From Bacillota bacterium (GTDB lineage Bacteria > Bacillota > Clostridia > Oscillospirales > Ruminococcaceae): DNA of 64,000 nt. Every line of letters starts with the position of its first letter. The first letter of the stretch is position 1. Positions 33,793 to 42,040 of the stretch are shown here, piece by piece. The stretch is taken from assembly GCA_023457355.1 (NCBI GenBank), contig JAEWLW010000050.1, forward strand, positions 62,001 through 126,000, given 5' to 3'. The translations under genes and the position numbers were made by a program. The notes under the pieces were generated by a model, which worked only from the letters and a program-made list of their open reading frames with translations, was not told where the DNA came from and did not search any database.

Positions 33793-34365
33793 TCAGCCCT
33801 CCTTTTTAGCCAGACGCGGAATAGCGAAAAGGTGGTTGCGCCCGTCCACGAAAATCAGGTCGATGCCCTGCGGGTATTCAAAACCCATTTCATCCCGCAA
33901 ATTGACTGCGTCTATAACCAGCGGGTCGGCCACCAGCGAAACGGTGCCGTTGATGCCCGGGCCGCTCATCGCCAGCGTGGCGTCTTCGTCACTGCCGATT
34001 CTGGCGATAATCGTCGCGGATTTGTGCGGGTCGGCCGCCGTTCCGGTTTTTGCGTGCGCAATCGCATAGAAAAGCGCCGATTTGCCGTCGACAAAAACAA
34101 AATCCGCTTCGGCGCAATCCGCTTTTTCAGCGAGCGTTAACGATTGGATGCTGTCGTCGAGCATCTCGTTTTCAAAGCTGCAAAACGTCAACTCGTTATC
34201 CAACAAGGTAAAGGCGATCGCTAAAAATGCCTTGTCGGCGCCATACAGCTTATCGGTATAGGCGCAGACATCCACCTTTTGCAGCGGGTTGGACATGGCC
34301 CTTAACAGCAGGCGGAACAACCGTTGGCTGTCGTGCACCGCATCAAAGCTGTGAATTTTTTTCAT
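33793..34365 (-). CDS. phnH: C-P lyase core subunit PhnH
   Basis: 190 residues, usual length. HDSQRLFRLLLRAMSNPLQK-like N-terminus (here AVHDSQRLFRLLLRAM) and GPGINGTVSL / EYPQGIDLIFVD towards the C-terminus are family segments. Structural member of the PhnGHIJ complex. It overlaps phnG by 4 nt. Confidence 0.94.
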   Translation of the reverse strand: MKKIHSFDAVHDSQRLFRLLLRAMSNPLQKVDVCAYTDKLYGADKAFLAIAFTLLDNELTFCSFENEMLDDSIQSLTLAEKADCAEADFVFVDGKSALFYAIAHAKTGTAADPHKSATIIARIGSDEDATLAMSGPGINGTVSLVADPLVIDAVNLRDEMGFEYPQGIDLIFVDGRNHLFAIPRLAKKEG

Positions 34366-34796
34366 TGCGGCACACCCCCATCCATCGTGTTAAAGCTGAC
34401 CATTGTTTTCAGGTGCATGGCGTTTTCCTGCTCCATGTGCTTTTGCTGCCTGGCTTCCAGAGCCAGCAGCCTTTCGTTGATTTCATCCATCACGGAAAAG
34501 CCGTTGTTGAAGCCGCAGTCTATAATGGCCATATACAGCGCGCGGTCCAGGTCATCCCCCATCGTCACCGCCATGCCCTTAATGCCGTTGCACGCCACCA
34601 CAGCTTCGGTCACCATAACTTCGCCGAGGTAATAAAGGCTGGATTTGACCGGCTCGCGCATCTTGATCATGGCCAGATTCTTAGCCGGTGCTTTGATAAT
34701 AGCGATTTCATGCCGGTCTGAAATCTGTTCCGCCAGCATTTTAAGCCGCTTTGTTTTGGCCTTTGACATAATTTGAAAAAGCCGCTTTTTCTGCAT
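34362..34796 (-). CDS. phnG: C-P lyase core subunit PhnG
   Basis: 144 residues. VKSSLYYLGEVMVTEAVVACNGIKG and GDDLDRALYMAIID are characteristic (the latter contains the conserved acidic pair near the C-terminus). Acts with PhnH and PhnI in phosphonate activation. It overlaps the upstream phnE by one nt. Confidence 0.94.
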   Translation of the reverse strand: MQKKRLFQIMSKAKTKRLKMLAEQISDRHEIAIIKAPAKNLAMIKMREPVKSSLYYLGEVMVTEAVVACNGIKGMAVTMGDDLDRALYMAIIDCGFNNGFSVMDEINERLLALEARQQKHMEQENAMHLKTMVSFNTMDGGVPQ

Positions 34797-35659
34797 TACT
34801 TCACTTTCTCCTTTATTTTAGTGGACACCGTTTCCAGCAGAATGACCGCCACAACGATAACCAGTGTTAAAAAGCCGGTTTCGCGCAGGTCAAAGTAGAA
34901 GCTGCCCGACATAAACAGGCTGTAACCGATGCCGCCCGCGCCCGCCGCCGCGCCCATGGCCACGGCGTTGGCAAAATTGATCTCAAAGCGCATGAAGGTC
35001 CAGGCAACCATATAACTGATGGAAGCCGGAACAACCGCCTGAAAAACAATCTGCCAGTAGGAGGCCCCGCTGGCTTTAAGCGCTTCGATGGTGCCATAAT
35101 CCATTTCCTCAATGGATTCGGCGTAAGCCTTGATGAGATAGCCCGCGCTGTGAAAGGTCAGGCCGGTGACGGCCGCTACGCTGCCAAGGCCCGCCGATAC
35201 CGCAAAGATCAGCACCCACAAAATAGTCGGTACGGCGCGCACAAAAGCCACAAGCGCCTTCACCACGTTGGCGGCGTGGGCATTGGCCAGGTTTTTGGCA
35301 CAGAGCAACGCGCCGAAAAATGCGATGACCGCGCCGTATATTGTCGCAATCACGCCCAGCGAAAACGTCACGAGCAGTTGGTGCAGCGTACCCAGAACGG
35401 TGTCATATTTTAAGCGGGGCTTAAAAAATGCCGTTCCGATGTTTTTAAGGGTCTGAAGCGTAGCCGCCCCCGCGTCAATATTCTTGTAATCAAAGGTGAA
35501 AAACGCGAAGATGGTGATGCCAAGCAACACAGTCAGCGTCATGTGAACCGCAAGCGTACTTTTGCTTTTAGCGCAAATTCTGATTTTTCCGCCGCGTGTC
35601 TTTTCCGCAAAGCTGTACTCGGTCGCAAGCTTTGGCGCCAGTGTCATAACGTGGTCCAT
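34796..35659 (-). CDS. phnE: Phosphonate ABC transporter permease (second PhnE)
   Basis: 287 residues, six or so membrane segments, and the binding-protein-dependent permease motif EALKASGASYWQIVFQAVVP (EAA loop) near residue 190. The N-terminal ~35 residues are cytoplasmic and charged. Works as a heterodimer with the other permease immediately upstream. Confidence 0.92.
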   Translation of the reverse strand: MDHVMTLAPKLATEYSFAEKTRGGKIRICAKSKSTLAVHMTLTVLLGITIFAFFTFDYKNIDAGAATLQTLKNIGTAFFKPRLKYDTVLGTLHQLLVTFSLGVIATIYGAVIAFFGALLCAKNLANAHAANVVKALVAFVRAVPTILWVLIFAVSAGLGSVAAVTGLTFHSAGYLIKAYAESIEEMDYGTIEALKASGASYWQIVFQAVVPASISYMVAWTFMRFEINFANAVAMGAAAGAGGIGYSLFMSGSFYFDLRETGFLTLVIVVAVILLETVSTKIKEKVK

Positions 35660-35660
35660 A

Positions 35661-36452
35661 TCACATAATCACCTTTCTGATTTTATTTGAAACGGTTTCG
35701 ATGCCGATAACCAGCACTACAATTGAAAGCACCACGATGCTGGCCGAACCAAAATCCAGCCGCTTGTAATAGAGATCGAACAGATAGCCAATGCCGGTGG
35801 CGGTCAAAATGCCGATGAGGGTGGACGCGCGAATGTTGGTTTCGATCATATATAAAACCCAGGTGATCAAGCCGGTGATAACCGACGGGATGATGCCCTG
35901 GAACACAATCTGTAAAAAGGTGGCGCCCGTGGCGGTCAGCGCCTCAACACAGTCGGCGCTCACCTCGTCAATCGTCTCGATAAAGGCGCGTGTCAATAGC
36001 CCAAACGTAGTAAAAAACAGCGCCATAAAGCCGGTGATGATGTTCTGGCCGAACGAAAACATCAAAAGCATCGCCCATACAACATCGGGTACATTCCTGA
36101 AAAAGGCCGCGACCATTCGAACCATTCTGCCGCCTAAACCGCCCTTTTGCGTAGTCCGAGAGCCCAAAAGGCTGAGCGAAAACGCGCAGATGCCCGCCAG
36201 CACGGTAACGGCGACGCTTAAAAGCGCGGTTTCAAGCACCTTATCAAGAATTTTCGGCAGTCTGGTCCACGCTTTTTGGTCGGGGATCAGGTTGGCCGCC
36301 ATCCAGTAAATCGCCTTTGGCACGGCGTAAAATCCGTCGCGCATATCAAAATGTGTCAACGCCGCCGAACCCGTAAACAGCACGGCTATAACCAGAAAAA
36401 ACAGGGTGTAGGCGGTTTTTCGCTTCTGAAAGATATCCTGCGTTTTCATCAC
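35661..36452 (-). CDS. phnE: Phosphonate ABC transporter permease (first PhnE)
   Basis: 263 residues. EAA loop EALTATGATFLQIVFQGIIP around residue 170, and AFFRNVPDVVWAMLLMFSFG before it, typical of PhnE. It overlaps phnC by 4 nt and precedes the second permease by 1 nt. Two different PhnE proteins are usual in Firmicutes; some Proteobacteria have one. Confidence 0.92.
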   Translation of the reverse strand: MMKTQDIFQKRKTAYTLFFLVIAVLFTGSAALTHFDMRDGFYAVPKAIYWMAANLIPDQKAWTRLPKILDKVLETALLSVAVTVLAGICAFSLSLLGSRTTQKGGLGGRMVRMVAAFFRNVPDVVWAMLLMFSFGQNIITGFMALFFTTFGLLTRAFIETIDEVSADCVEALTATGATFLQIVFQGIIPSVITGLITWVLYMIETNIRASTLIGILTATGIGYLFDLYYKRLDFGSASIVVLSIVVLVIGIETVSNKIRKVIM

Positions 36453-37231
36453 TTTTTATCCTCGCGAAAATCGGTAATTAAATCGCCTTTTTTCGAGCCG
36501 TAAATCCTATGGATTTTTTTCAGTGTCAGCGCCTCCACCGGCCCGTCGAAAACGATCTTTCCGCTATTCACGCCGATGATGCGGTGGGAATAATTCATCG
36601 CCACATCCACCTGATGCAGATTCACCAGGCAGGTGATTTTCATGCTGCGGTTGATTTCCTTCAGGTGATCCATAATCACCTTCGCCGAGCCGGGGTCCAG
36701 CGAGGCGATTGGCTCGTCGCACATGATGAGTTTAGGCCGCTGCATAATGGCTCTGGCGATGCCAACCCGCTGTTTTTGCCCGCCGGAAAGCGCGTCACAG
36801 CGCTTATAAGCCTGCTCACCCAGCCCCAGAAGCTGAATGATTTCCAGCGATTCACGCTTTTCGGCTTCGGTATAATAGCCCAGCATGCCGCTTAACGTCG
36901 ACTTTTGCCCAAGCCTGCCGTGCAGCACATTCTCCATGACGCTTAAACGGTTGACCAGATTATAATGCTGGAAGATCATGCCCGCCTGTGTGCGAACGGC
37001 GCGCAGCTCCTTTTTTGAAAGGCGGGTCACATCCATGCCGTCAAAGATGACTTCGCCGGCGGTGGTGTCAATCAGCCGGTTGACGCAGCGCAACAGCGTG
37101 GACTTCCCCGCGCCGGAAGAACCGATCACCGACACAAACGCGCCCTCCTCGATCGAAAAACTGACATCATCCAGGGCGCGGGTGACATTGTTATAGATTT
37201 TGCTGACATTTCTGAATTCAAGTAAGGGCAT
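36449..37231 (-). CDS. phnC: Phosphonate ABC transporter ATP-binding protein
   Basis: 260 residues. Walker A GSSGAGKST, signature LSGGQKQRVGIARA, Walker B LIMCDEPIASLD, and the PhnC-specific middle section with NLVNRLSVMENVLHGRLG. ATG 37231 has GAGGAG about 7 nt upstream; five extra codons upstream (to 37246) are unlikely. A strong hairpin lies between it and phnD. Confidence 0.95.
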   Translation of the reverse strand: MPLLEFRNVSKIYNNVTRALDDVSFSIEEGAFVSVIGSSGAGKSTLLRCVNRLIDTTAGEVIFDGMDVTRLSKKELRAVRTQAGMIFQHYNLVNRLSVMENVLHGRLGQKSTLSGMLGYYTEAEKRESLEIIQLLGLGEQAYKRCDALSGGQKQRVGIARAIMQRPKLIMCDEPIASLDPGSAKVIMDHLKEINRSMKITCLVNLHQVDVAMNYSHRIIGVNSGKIVFDGPVEALTLKKIHRIYGSKKGDLITDFREDKK

Positions 37232-37259
37232 TCCGATTCTCCTCATGGTCGTTTATGCG

Positions 37260-37299
37260 GCAACAACCAAAACGCAACCGGCGGCGTTTTGGTTGTTGC
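37260..37299 (-). promoter_or_regulatory. 16-bp intercistronic hairpin between phnD and phnC
   Basis: GCAACAACCAAAACGC (37260-37275) pairs perfectly with GCGTTTTGGTTGTTGC (37284-37299), 8-nt loop, no T-tract. It lies 29 nt after the phnD stop and 29 nt before phnC. Probably protects phnD mRNA from 3' decay so that the binding protein outnumbers the ATPase and permease, as in other ABC operons; that is inference. Confidence 0.75.
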
Positions 37300-37328
37300 A
37301 TCTGTCAATGCATGGGCGTATGCTCCGT

Positions 37329-38420
37329 TCAGTTGCCCAATTCGCGGATTGGGTTATACCATGCGTCTTCCACAAGAACCATTTTCTCTTTGTCGGTCTT
37401 TTTGAACATGCCCACAAGGCCGGAATCCTTCTTGACGAAAATCTGTGGGTTATTGGTCACTGCATCAGAGGTGAACAGCTCCCGAATGGCCTTAACCTCA
37501 TCCGTGGTCAGGGTATCGCTGTTGTAGGCAAAGGGGCCGTTTAAAACGGGGGTGGATTTAATGACCACAAACTCTTTGCCGACAAAAGCGTCAAAGGGGG
37601 CGGAAGCGTCCGTCTTGATCTTATACACCGCACCGGGTCTGGCCTCGGTGCCCTCAACACAGTCGGCGTAGGGCGCTATTTCGGTGTCACAAAAAGCGGC
37701 GATATCGGCCTTGCCAGAAAGCAGATTCACAGCGGAGCCTTGGTGGGAACCCCCGAACAGCACCTCGGAGAAGAACATATCGCTGCCGCCTTCAATCAGG
37801 GCGTCGGTGTCCAGCCTGTTCCACTTGGCGTCGGCGGCAAAGGCAGAAATGATGCCCGCGGTCGGCACCTTAAAGCCGGAGGTTGAGCTGTTGCTGACAA
37901 ACGACATCCGCTTGCCCGGGATATTTCCGATAGAAAATTGGCCGGACGCCTGATACTGGCTCTCCTCGCCGCGGTTGACATTGAGGAAGGAATAGTAAAT
38001 GGCGTCCTCGAGCGTGCCCGAGACGCCGGAATTGACGAACAGCGGTTGCACGTTGCCGGACTTATAGTTCGCCTCAATGTAGCCTTGCGCACCCATAAAG
38101 CAGATGCTGGCCGTCCCATTCGCAATCGCTTCAATGGCAATGGCATAGTCGGTTGTAAGCCGCTGCTCAACCTCGCGGCCGGTCGCCTGCGTAATCAGTT
38201 TTGCAAATGCCTCACGGGCGGGTTTATAGTCCTCGGCGGATTCATTCGGGTACCACACCATAACAATCTTTTCCTTGTTCGGGGGGGACTGGCTCCCTGC
38301 GGAAACGGCAACACCGGCCGCTGGAGCAGCACTGCCGGCGCCGCAGCCGGCTATGCTTAAAACGGCCGCTGCCGCAAGGGATAACGCAACAACTGATTTT
38401 AATAAATGGTTATAACGCAT
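37329..38420 (-). CDS. phnD: Phosphonate-binding lipoprotein
   Basis: 363 residues. Lipoprotein signal MRYNHLLKSVVALSLAAAAV followed by the lipobox IAGC, so the mature protein is anchored to the outer face of the membrane. The mature part is PhnD-type: MVWYPNESAEDYKPAREAFA, CFMGAQGYIEANYK, and SFVSNSSTSGFKVPTAG. Binds phosphonates (or phosphite/phosphate esters) for PhnCEE. First gene of the operon; its ribosome site lies in the loop of a small hairpin 2 nt before the ATG. Confidence 0.93.
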   Translation of the reverse strand: MRYNHLLKSVVALSLAAAAVLSIAGCGAGSAAPAAGVAVSAGSQSPPNKEKIVMVWYPNESAEDYKPAREAFAKLITQATGREVEQRLTTDYAIAIEAIANGTASICFMGAQGYIEANYKSGNVQPLFVNSGVSGTLEDAIYYSFLNVNRGEESQYQASGQFSIGNIPGKRMSFVSNSSTSGFKVPTAGIISAFAADAKWNRLDTDALIEGGSDMFFSEVLFGGSHQGSAVNLLSGKADIAAFCDTEIAPYADCVEGTEARPGAVYKIKTDASAPFDAFVGKEFVVIKSTPVLNGPFAYNSDTLTTDEVKAIRELFTSDAVTNNPQIFVKKDSGLVGMFKKTDKEKMVLVEDAWYNPIRELGN

Positions 38421-38422
38421 GC

Positions 38423-38439
38423 TTGATACTCCTTATCAA
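38423..38439 (-). promoter_or_regulatory. Hairpin exposing the phnD ribosome site in its loop
   Basis: On the minus strand TTGATA-AGGAG-TATCAA (38439-38423): a perfect 6-bp inverted repeat whose 5-nt loop is the Shine-Dalgarno sequence itself; the ATG is 2 nt further. It could be a translational switch or simply an AT-rich leader. No good Pho box or sigma-A promoter could be picked in 38440-38520. Confidence 0.5.
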
Positions 38440-38520
38440 TTAATTTTCTTACTTCCATTTATTTTAGGGGCGGCGTGTTAATTTCGATATCAGCGTTTAA
38501 TAAAATTGGCGTAAATTAAA

Positions 38521-38556
38521 GCGCCCGCTGCCGGATTTTATTCCGACAGCGGGCGC
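38521..38556 (-). terminator. Terminator (proximal to phnD) after the hydrolase gene
   Basis: GCGCCCGCTG (38521-38530) pairs with CAGCGGGCGC (38547-38556); on the minus strand it is followed by TTTAATTT. Second of two tandem terminators after the beta-lactamase-like gene; it separates that gene from the phosphonate operon. Confidence 0.8.
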
Positions 38557-38568
38557 GCTGAATTTAAA

Positions 38569-38599
38569 AGCGTGCCGGGGCAAGGAACCGCGGCACGCT
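38569..38599 (-). terminator. Terminator (first) after the hydrolase gene
   Basis: AGCGTGCCG (38569-38577) pairs with CGGCACGCT (38591-38599); on the minus strand TTTTAAATT follows. About 60 nt past the stop codon. Confidence 0.75.
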
Positions 38600-38662
38600 T
38601 TGATATTCTGTGTGAAATCATATGGCGTAGCTTTATTATCAGATACTGTATTCGTCCGGGCT

Positions 38663-39826
38663 TTAAGTCTGACCGCTCTTCTCCGGCGGGGCACAGGCCG
38701 CCAGAATATAGTCGTAGAAATACGGGCGCGGCGCATAGGTGTCTGAAAACCGGCTGGTGATCACCGTTACCAAGCCCAGCTCCGGCACGACAAAGATAAA
38801 CTGGCCCCCGTGGCCCATGGCATAAAACGTATCATAGTTTTCGTCGCCAAACGGCCTGATCCACCACTGGTACCCATACGAACCGGAATGATCCCACCGC
38901 TGAAACTGCACTTTAACCGATTCCTCCACCCACCATGCCGGCACAACCTGCCGGCCCTGCCATTCGCCGCCGTTGAGGTAGAGCTGGCCGAATTTGGCCG
39001 CGTCGCGGGCGGTCATCGAAATACCGTTGCCGCCGTCGGTAATCCCCTGCGGGTCGTGGCTCCAGCGCACACTGTCCATCCCCAGAGGCTCAAACAAAAA
39101 TTCCTGCCCAAAATCCGCCGCGGTTCTTCCGGTAGCCTGCTGCAAAACCGCCGCAAGCAGATGGGAGCCGCCGGTGGAATAGTTGAAGGTGGTGCCGGGC
39201 TTTGCCGCCATCGGGCGATTCAGCACAAAATCCACCCAGTTTTCAGACCTTGTAAACTGCCCGAACATTTTTCCGCCGCCCCATTCGTACCATTCAAAAC
39301 CCGCTGTATGGGTGAGCAGATGCGCGAGGGTAATTTCCTGCTTATAGGCGTTGCCGGACTGCGCCAGCCCGGGGAAGTAAGTGGTTAGTTTGGTGTCCAC
39401 GCCGCTGACATAACCCTTATCAATCGCAATGCCGATCAACGCGCCGGAAATGCTTTTCGTACAGGAAGCAAGACGAAAAACGCTTTTTGCATCATAACCT
39501 TCTTTATAATACTCATCGATTATAACGCCGTCTTTTGCCGTGACAATCGAATAAATTTCCGTTTGCGCGGCGGCCTGATGAAGCGCTTTTAGCATATCGG
39601 CATTCACGCCGTGATTTTCCGGCGAATCGAATATCCAGTTATGATTGACCGTCTCCAGCTCCTGTGCAGCATCGGACAGGTGCGCCTCTTCTGGCTCCCT
39701 TGCACTTTCAGGTTCAACGGCGCGTATCGGTTCGCTTACGGATGAACCGGCGCCTCCGGCCATCCGGCAGCCCGCTGTGGTTAAGGCAACCAACGCGCTT
39801 AAAAGGATTACCAGACCTCTTTTCAA
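38663..39826 (-). CDS. Serine hydrolase of the beta-lactamase/class C PBP-like family, lipoprotein
   Basis: 387 residues. Signal LKRGLVILLSALVALTTAGC with the lipobox TAGC. Catalytic motifs: S-x-x-K in RLASCTKSISG (nucleophile near residue 122), Y-S-T in FNYSTGG, and GHGGQ near the C-terminus. The family holds esterases, D-aminopeptidases and lactamases; the substrate cannot be told, and antibiotic resistance should not be assumed. Start: TTG 39826 behind GGGGG gives a clean signal peptide; the open frame begins at GTG 39853. Likely promoter at the TGG-TATAAC extended -10 (39950-39958). Confidence 0.88.
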   Translation of the reverse strand: MKRGLVILLSALVALTTAGCRMAGGAGSSVSEPIRAVEPESAREPEEAHLSDAAQELETVNHNWIFDSPENHGVNADMLKALHQAAAQTEIYSIVTAKDGVIIDEYYKEGYDAKSVFRLASCTKSISGALIGIAIDKGYVSGVDTKLTTYFPGLAQSGNAYKQEITLAHLLTHTAGFEWYEWGGGKMFGQFTRSENWVDFVLNRPMAAKPGTTFNYSTGGSHLLAAVLQQATGRTAADFGQEFLFEPLGMDSVRWSHDPQGITDGGNGISMTARDAAKFGQLYLNGGEWQGRQVVPAWWVEESVKVQFQRWDHSGSYGYQWWIRPFGDENYDTFYAMGHGGQFIFVVPELGLVTVITSRFSDTYAPRPYFYDYILAACAPPEKSGQT

Positions 39827-40127
39827 AGAAACGCCCCCTTCATCTGCAAGCACCCCTTATTTATGCCGTCCGTTTCATTAACCCGGGTTGGCGCACCAAG
39901 GGCGCTTACTTCCCACCAAATCATCCACCGGTCAACGCCCGATAAACTTGTTATACCATGCGCGAAAACGAATTGGGCATCCAAAGGTAGCAAGCCCCGT
40001 TAAGGGGGCAAGCCGTTGCGCCCGCCCAATATAATAGTCAGAAGATAGCTATATCATAACCTTAAATTGTGTGAAGAAAGTGAGAAGCACCGCAAAATTC
40101 TCCGGATTTTACTGCTTTCCCGATAAA

Positions 40128-40169
40128 TGGCACCCCCGGCAGCATCGGTTGATGTTGCCGGGGGTGCCA
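40128..40169. terminator. Terminator after the MerR-family gene
   Basis: TGGCACCCCCGGCA (40128-40141) pairs perfectly with TGCCGGGGGTGCCA (40156-40169), with T-rich flanks on both sides. It lies 28 nt beyond the regulator's stop codon. The rest of 39827-40127 shows only the hydrolase's promoter region and no gene. Confidence 0.9.
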
Positions 40170-40197
40170 TTTTAAAATACGTCTTCCATGCCAAAAA

Positions 40198-40953
40198 TCA
40201 TTGGCAATATATCCGGACTGCATCCCGCAGGAATGCCGCACAGCCGGGCGAAATTTTATCATAATAGACGGTAAACCGCGGATCGTCCACATACATCTGT
40301 GCCACGCCGACATGGGATTCCTTGCTGTAATGATCCCAAAAGAAGCACAGCCATTTTTTGTGCAACGCACAGGCCTTTTGTGCAAGCGCACTCGCGGGGT
40401 CCCCCTGCTCTAAAGCCGCCTTCAGCGTTTTGTTCAGCTCCTCGGATAATCTTTCCACCTGTGCATACTGCGCCCTGATCATACCCCTGACCTTTGCGTT
40501 GGATCGATCAACGGTATCGTCACCGTATTTTTCCCGGATTTCCGGACCATATTGCGCCTCGTTATCCGCCACCAGCTTTTGAATAAAGCCGTCGAACTTT
40601 TCCTGATCGCTCATCATCGTTTCTCCTTTCGCCGCCTTTATGGTTTTTTCCACATTGGCAATTAATAAATTAAGCTGCTCGCGTTTGGCAAGCAACGCAG
40701 ACAAGTGGCTGACCAAGGCGGCCTGCCCATCAAAATCCCTTGAGGACAGAATTTTTTTGATCTCTTCAAGTGGCACGCCCAGCTCACGGTAAAAAAGGAT
40801 CTGCTGCAATCGGTCAACCTCTTTCTGCCCGTAAATACGGTACCCATTTGAACGGATTCGGGCAGGAGACAGCAAACCAAACGTATCGTAATATCGCAAC
40901 GTGCGCGTGCTGACGCCCGCTAATTTTGCCAGCTTGTTGATGGTGTATTCCAT
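40198..40953 (-). CDS. MerR-family regulator with TipAS-type ligand domain
   Basis: 251 residues. Winged-helix DNA-binding domain at 1-70 (INKLAKLAGVSTRTLRYYDTFGLL, then NGYRIYGQKEVDRLQQILFYRELGVPLEEIKKIL), coiled coil to ~110, then a TipAS-like antibiotic-recognition domain (~120-251; DNEAQYGPEIREKYGDDTVDRSN is typical of its start). TipA proteins bind thiopeptides or other amphipathic compounds and twist elongated promoters. An internal ATG near residue 113 (MMSDQEKF, after GGAGAAACG) could give a separate ligand-domain protein, as TipAS arises from tipA in Streptomyces. Confidence 0.9.
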   Translation of the reverse strand: MEYTINKLAKLAGVSTRTLRYYDTFGLLSPARIRSNGYRIYGQKEVDRLQQILFYRELGVPLEEIKKILSSRDFDGQAALVSHLSALLAKREQLNLLIANVEKTIKAAKGETMMSDQEKFDGFIQKLVADNEAQYGPEIREKYGDDTVDRSNAKVRGMIRAQYAQVERLSEELNKTLKAALEQGDPASALAQKACALHKKWLCFFWDHYSKESHVGVAQMYVDDPRFTVYYDKISPGCAAFLRDAVRIYCQ

Positions 40954-40976
40954 TTCTTCACCTCCCTGCGAAAATA

Positions 40977-41007
40977 ACTATAAACGATGACGCTGCGTTA
41001 ATGTCAA
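40977..41007 (-). promoter_or_regulatory. MerR-type promoter with 19-bp spacer
   Basis: On the minus strand -35 TTGACA (41007-41002), 19-nt spacer, -10 TATAGT (40982-40977), about 24 nt before the regulator's ATG. The over-long spacer with a central ACGC-A-GCGT dyad is the signature of autoregulated MerR-family promoters. Confidence 0.8.
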
Positions 41008-41040
41008 CAGTCTTTTATAATTTTTAATTCGGATAATTTT

Positions 41041-41406
41041 TCATAATGCTTATGCCAGCAAGAATGATGCTGCTCCGTAGTCATACGCTGTCTCGCTGCA
41101 TCAGGCAAAATTAAAAGTGCGCGCTACAAAAGCAGCATGGCCAAAATTTCGGCAGCACAAACAAAGTCCGCGCCGGGATTCGCATTCCAACGCGGTTTTG
41201 CTTTGCTCAAAATACGGATGTCGCCGCATTTTGATGTGCGGATTTAAATACGCATCCCACCGAGCATATTCTGAAGAATACCAGGAATTTATCCTGGCCG
41301 ATTTTGGCCAATCGGCATTAATATTGCTGTTCCCAGTGAGTGCACCGGTCGCCGCATAGGTTGTAACCTTCGCGTTATAGGGAGCGGATTCCCTGCCGCA
41401 GCGGTT
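41041..41406. other. Non-coding region with small hairpins next to ssrA
   Basis: No gene that I trust. A 103-codon open frame on the minus strand has no ribosome site and unlikely composition. Tandem small dyads occur at its middle: CCAGGA-ATTTA-TCCTGG (41281-41297) and GCCGATT-TTGGCC-AATCGGC next to it. Function unknown; may be a dispersed intergenic repeat. Confidence 0.4.
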
Positions 41407-41462
41407 CACCATTAGAAAAAAGGCTTTAGAATTTGCATTCTAAAGCCTTTTTTCTAATGGTG
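41407..41462. terminator. 26-bp perfect-stem terminator reaching into the tmRNA 3' end
   Basis: Arms 41407-41432 and 41437-41462 are perfectly complementary with a TTGC loop (CACCATTAG at the outer edge, AAAAAAGGCTTTAGAAT inside). The right arm covers the encoded CCA, the discriminator base and one acceptor base of ssrA. It terminates ssrA and is symmetric. Confidence 0.85.
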
Positions 41463-41802
41463 GAGGCGAGGAGAATCGAACTCCTGTCCGAAAACCGATT
41501 CACAGAAACATCTCCGAGCGCAGTTTATCCTTTAAGATTCCCCCAACAGACCGCCGATAAACAGGCTGTCTGCGTCGGTATCCCCTTGTGTTCTAAAGGT
41601 GCGGGGAGCCTTCCCTTTAGAATGGACCGCTAATCGACGCCCTATCCGCAGCCGCGGTGCTCCGCGGTAGGACGACAGCCTAATTAGGCTGCGTACGCGA
41701 GATTTTCGTCTGCGTTTAAATTTAAAGTTCGGGTATTAAAGAGGGCCCGCCCTCTGCTCGCTTTTCCTGCTTCACAATCCCCGTCGAAACCTTTACGCCC
41801 CC
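41458..41802 (-). ncRNA. ssrA: Transfer-messenger RNA
   Basis: 345 nt. The 5' end GGGGGCG pairs with CGCCTCC at the 3' end (one G-U), followed by A and an encoded CCA. The tRNA-like T arm reads GACAGGAGTTCGATTCTC; AAAGGTTTCGACGGGG is the typical tmRNA 5' segment. The tag frame, read from the minus strand, ends GCG-TAC-GCA-GCC-TAA and encodes (A)NADENLAYAA, a normal degradation tag; the exact resume codon, probably AAC, is inferred. GC-rich pseudoknot stems follow the tag stop. It rescues stalled ribosomes together with SmpB, encoded two genes upstream. Confidence 0.97.
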
Positions 41803-41817
41803 ATAATATGGGGAATT

Positions 41818-42027
41818 TTAACCCCCGATCAAAAAATCCAGGATGTTTGCCAACTCGCTGACATCCGCCTTATAAATCTCGGTGTAACGGCAATTTGTGC
41901 AGCTCACCGTCGTAAAGCGCTTGTTCTGCACGTCAAACAGCTTGGCAAACGTACCGCCGGTCGCCTGAAACTGATCTGTTTCGTAGGTTTCATTGCCGCA
42001 TTTTGGGCATCTCCAGTTGTTTGTCAT
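41818..42027 (-). CDS. Small zinc-ribbon protein (DUF2082-like)
   Basis: 69 residues with two C-x2-C knuckles, CPKCGNETY (residues 7-10) and CTNCRYTEIY (~43-46), a classic zinc ribbon. The spacer TGGTFAKLFDVQNKRFTTV matches small nucleic-acid-binding zinc-ribbon proteins of Firmicutes. AAGGAG 9 nt upstream. It lies between smpB and ssrA; a link to ribosome rescue is only suggested by place. Confidence 0.82.
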   Translation of the reverse strand: MTNNWRCPKCGNETYETDQFQATGGTFAKLFDVQNKRFTTVSCTNCRYTEIYKADVSELANILDFLIGG

Positions 42028-42040
42028 CGCTTATAACTCC

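Noticed and set aside
41101..41412. A 103-codon minus-strand frame beside ssrA
   Set aside because: No ribosome site, no domain, and it runs across tandem hairpins and into the ssrA terminator stem.
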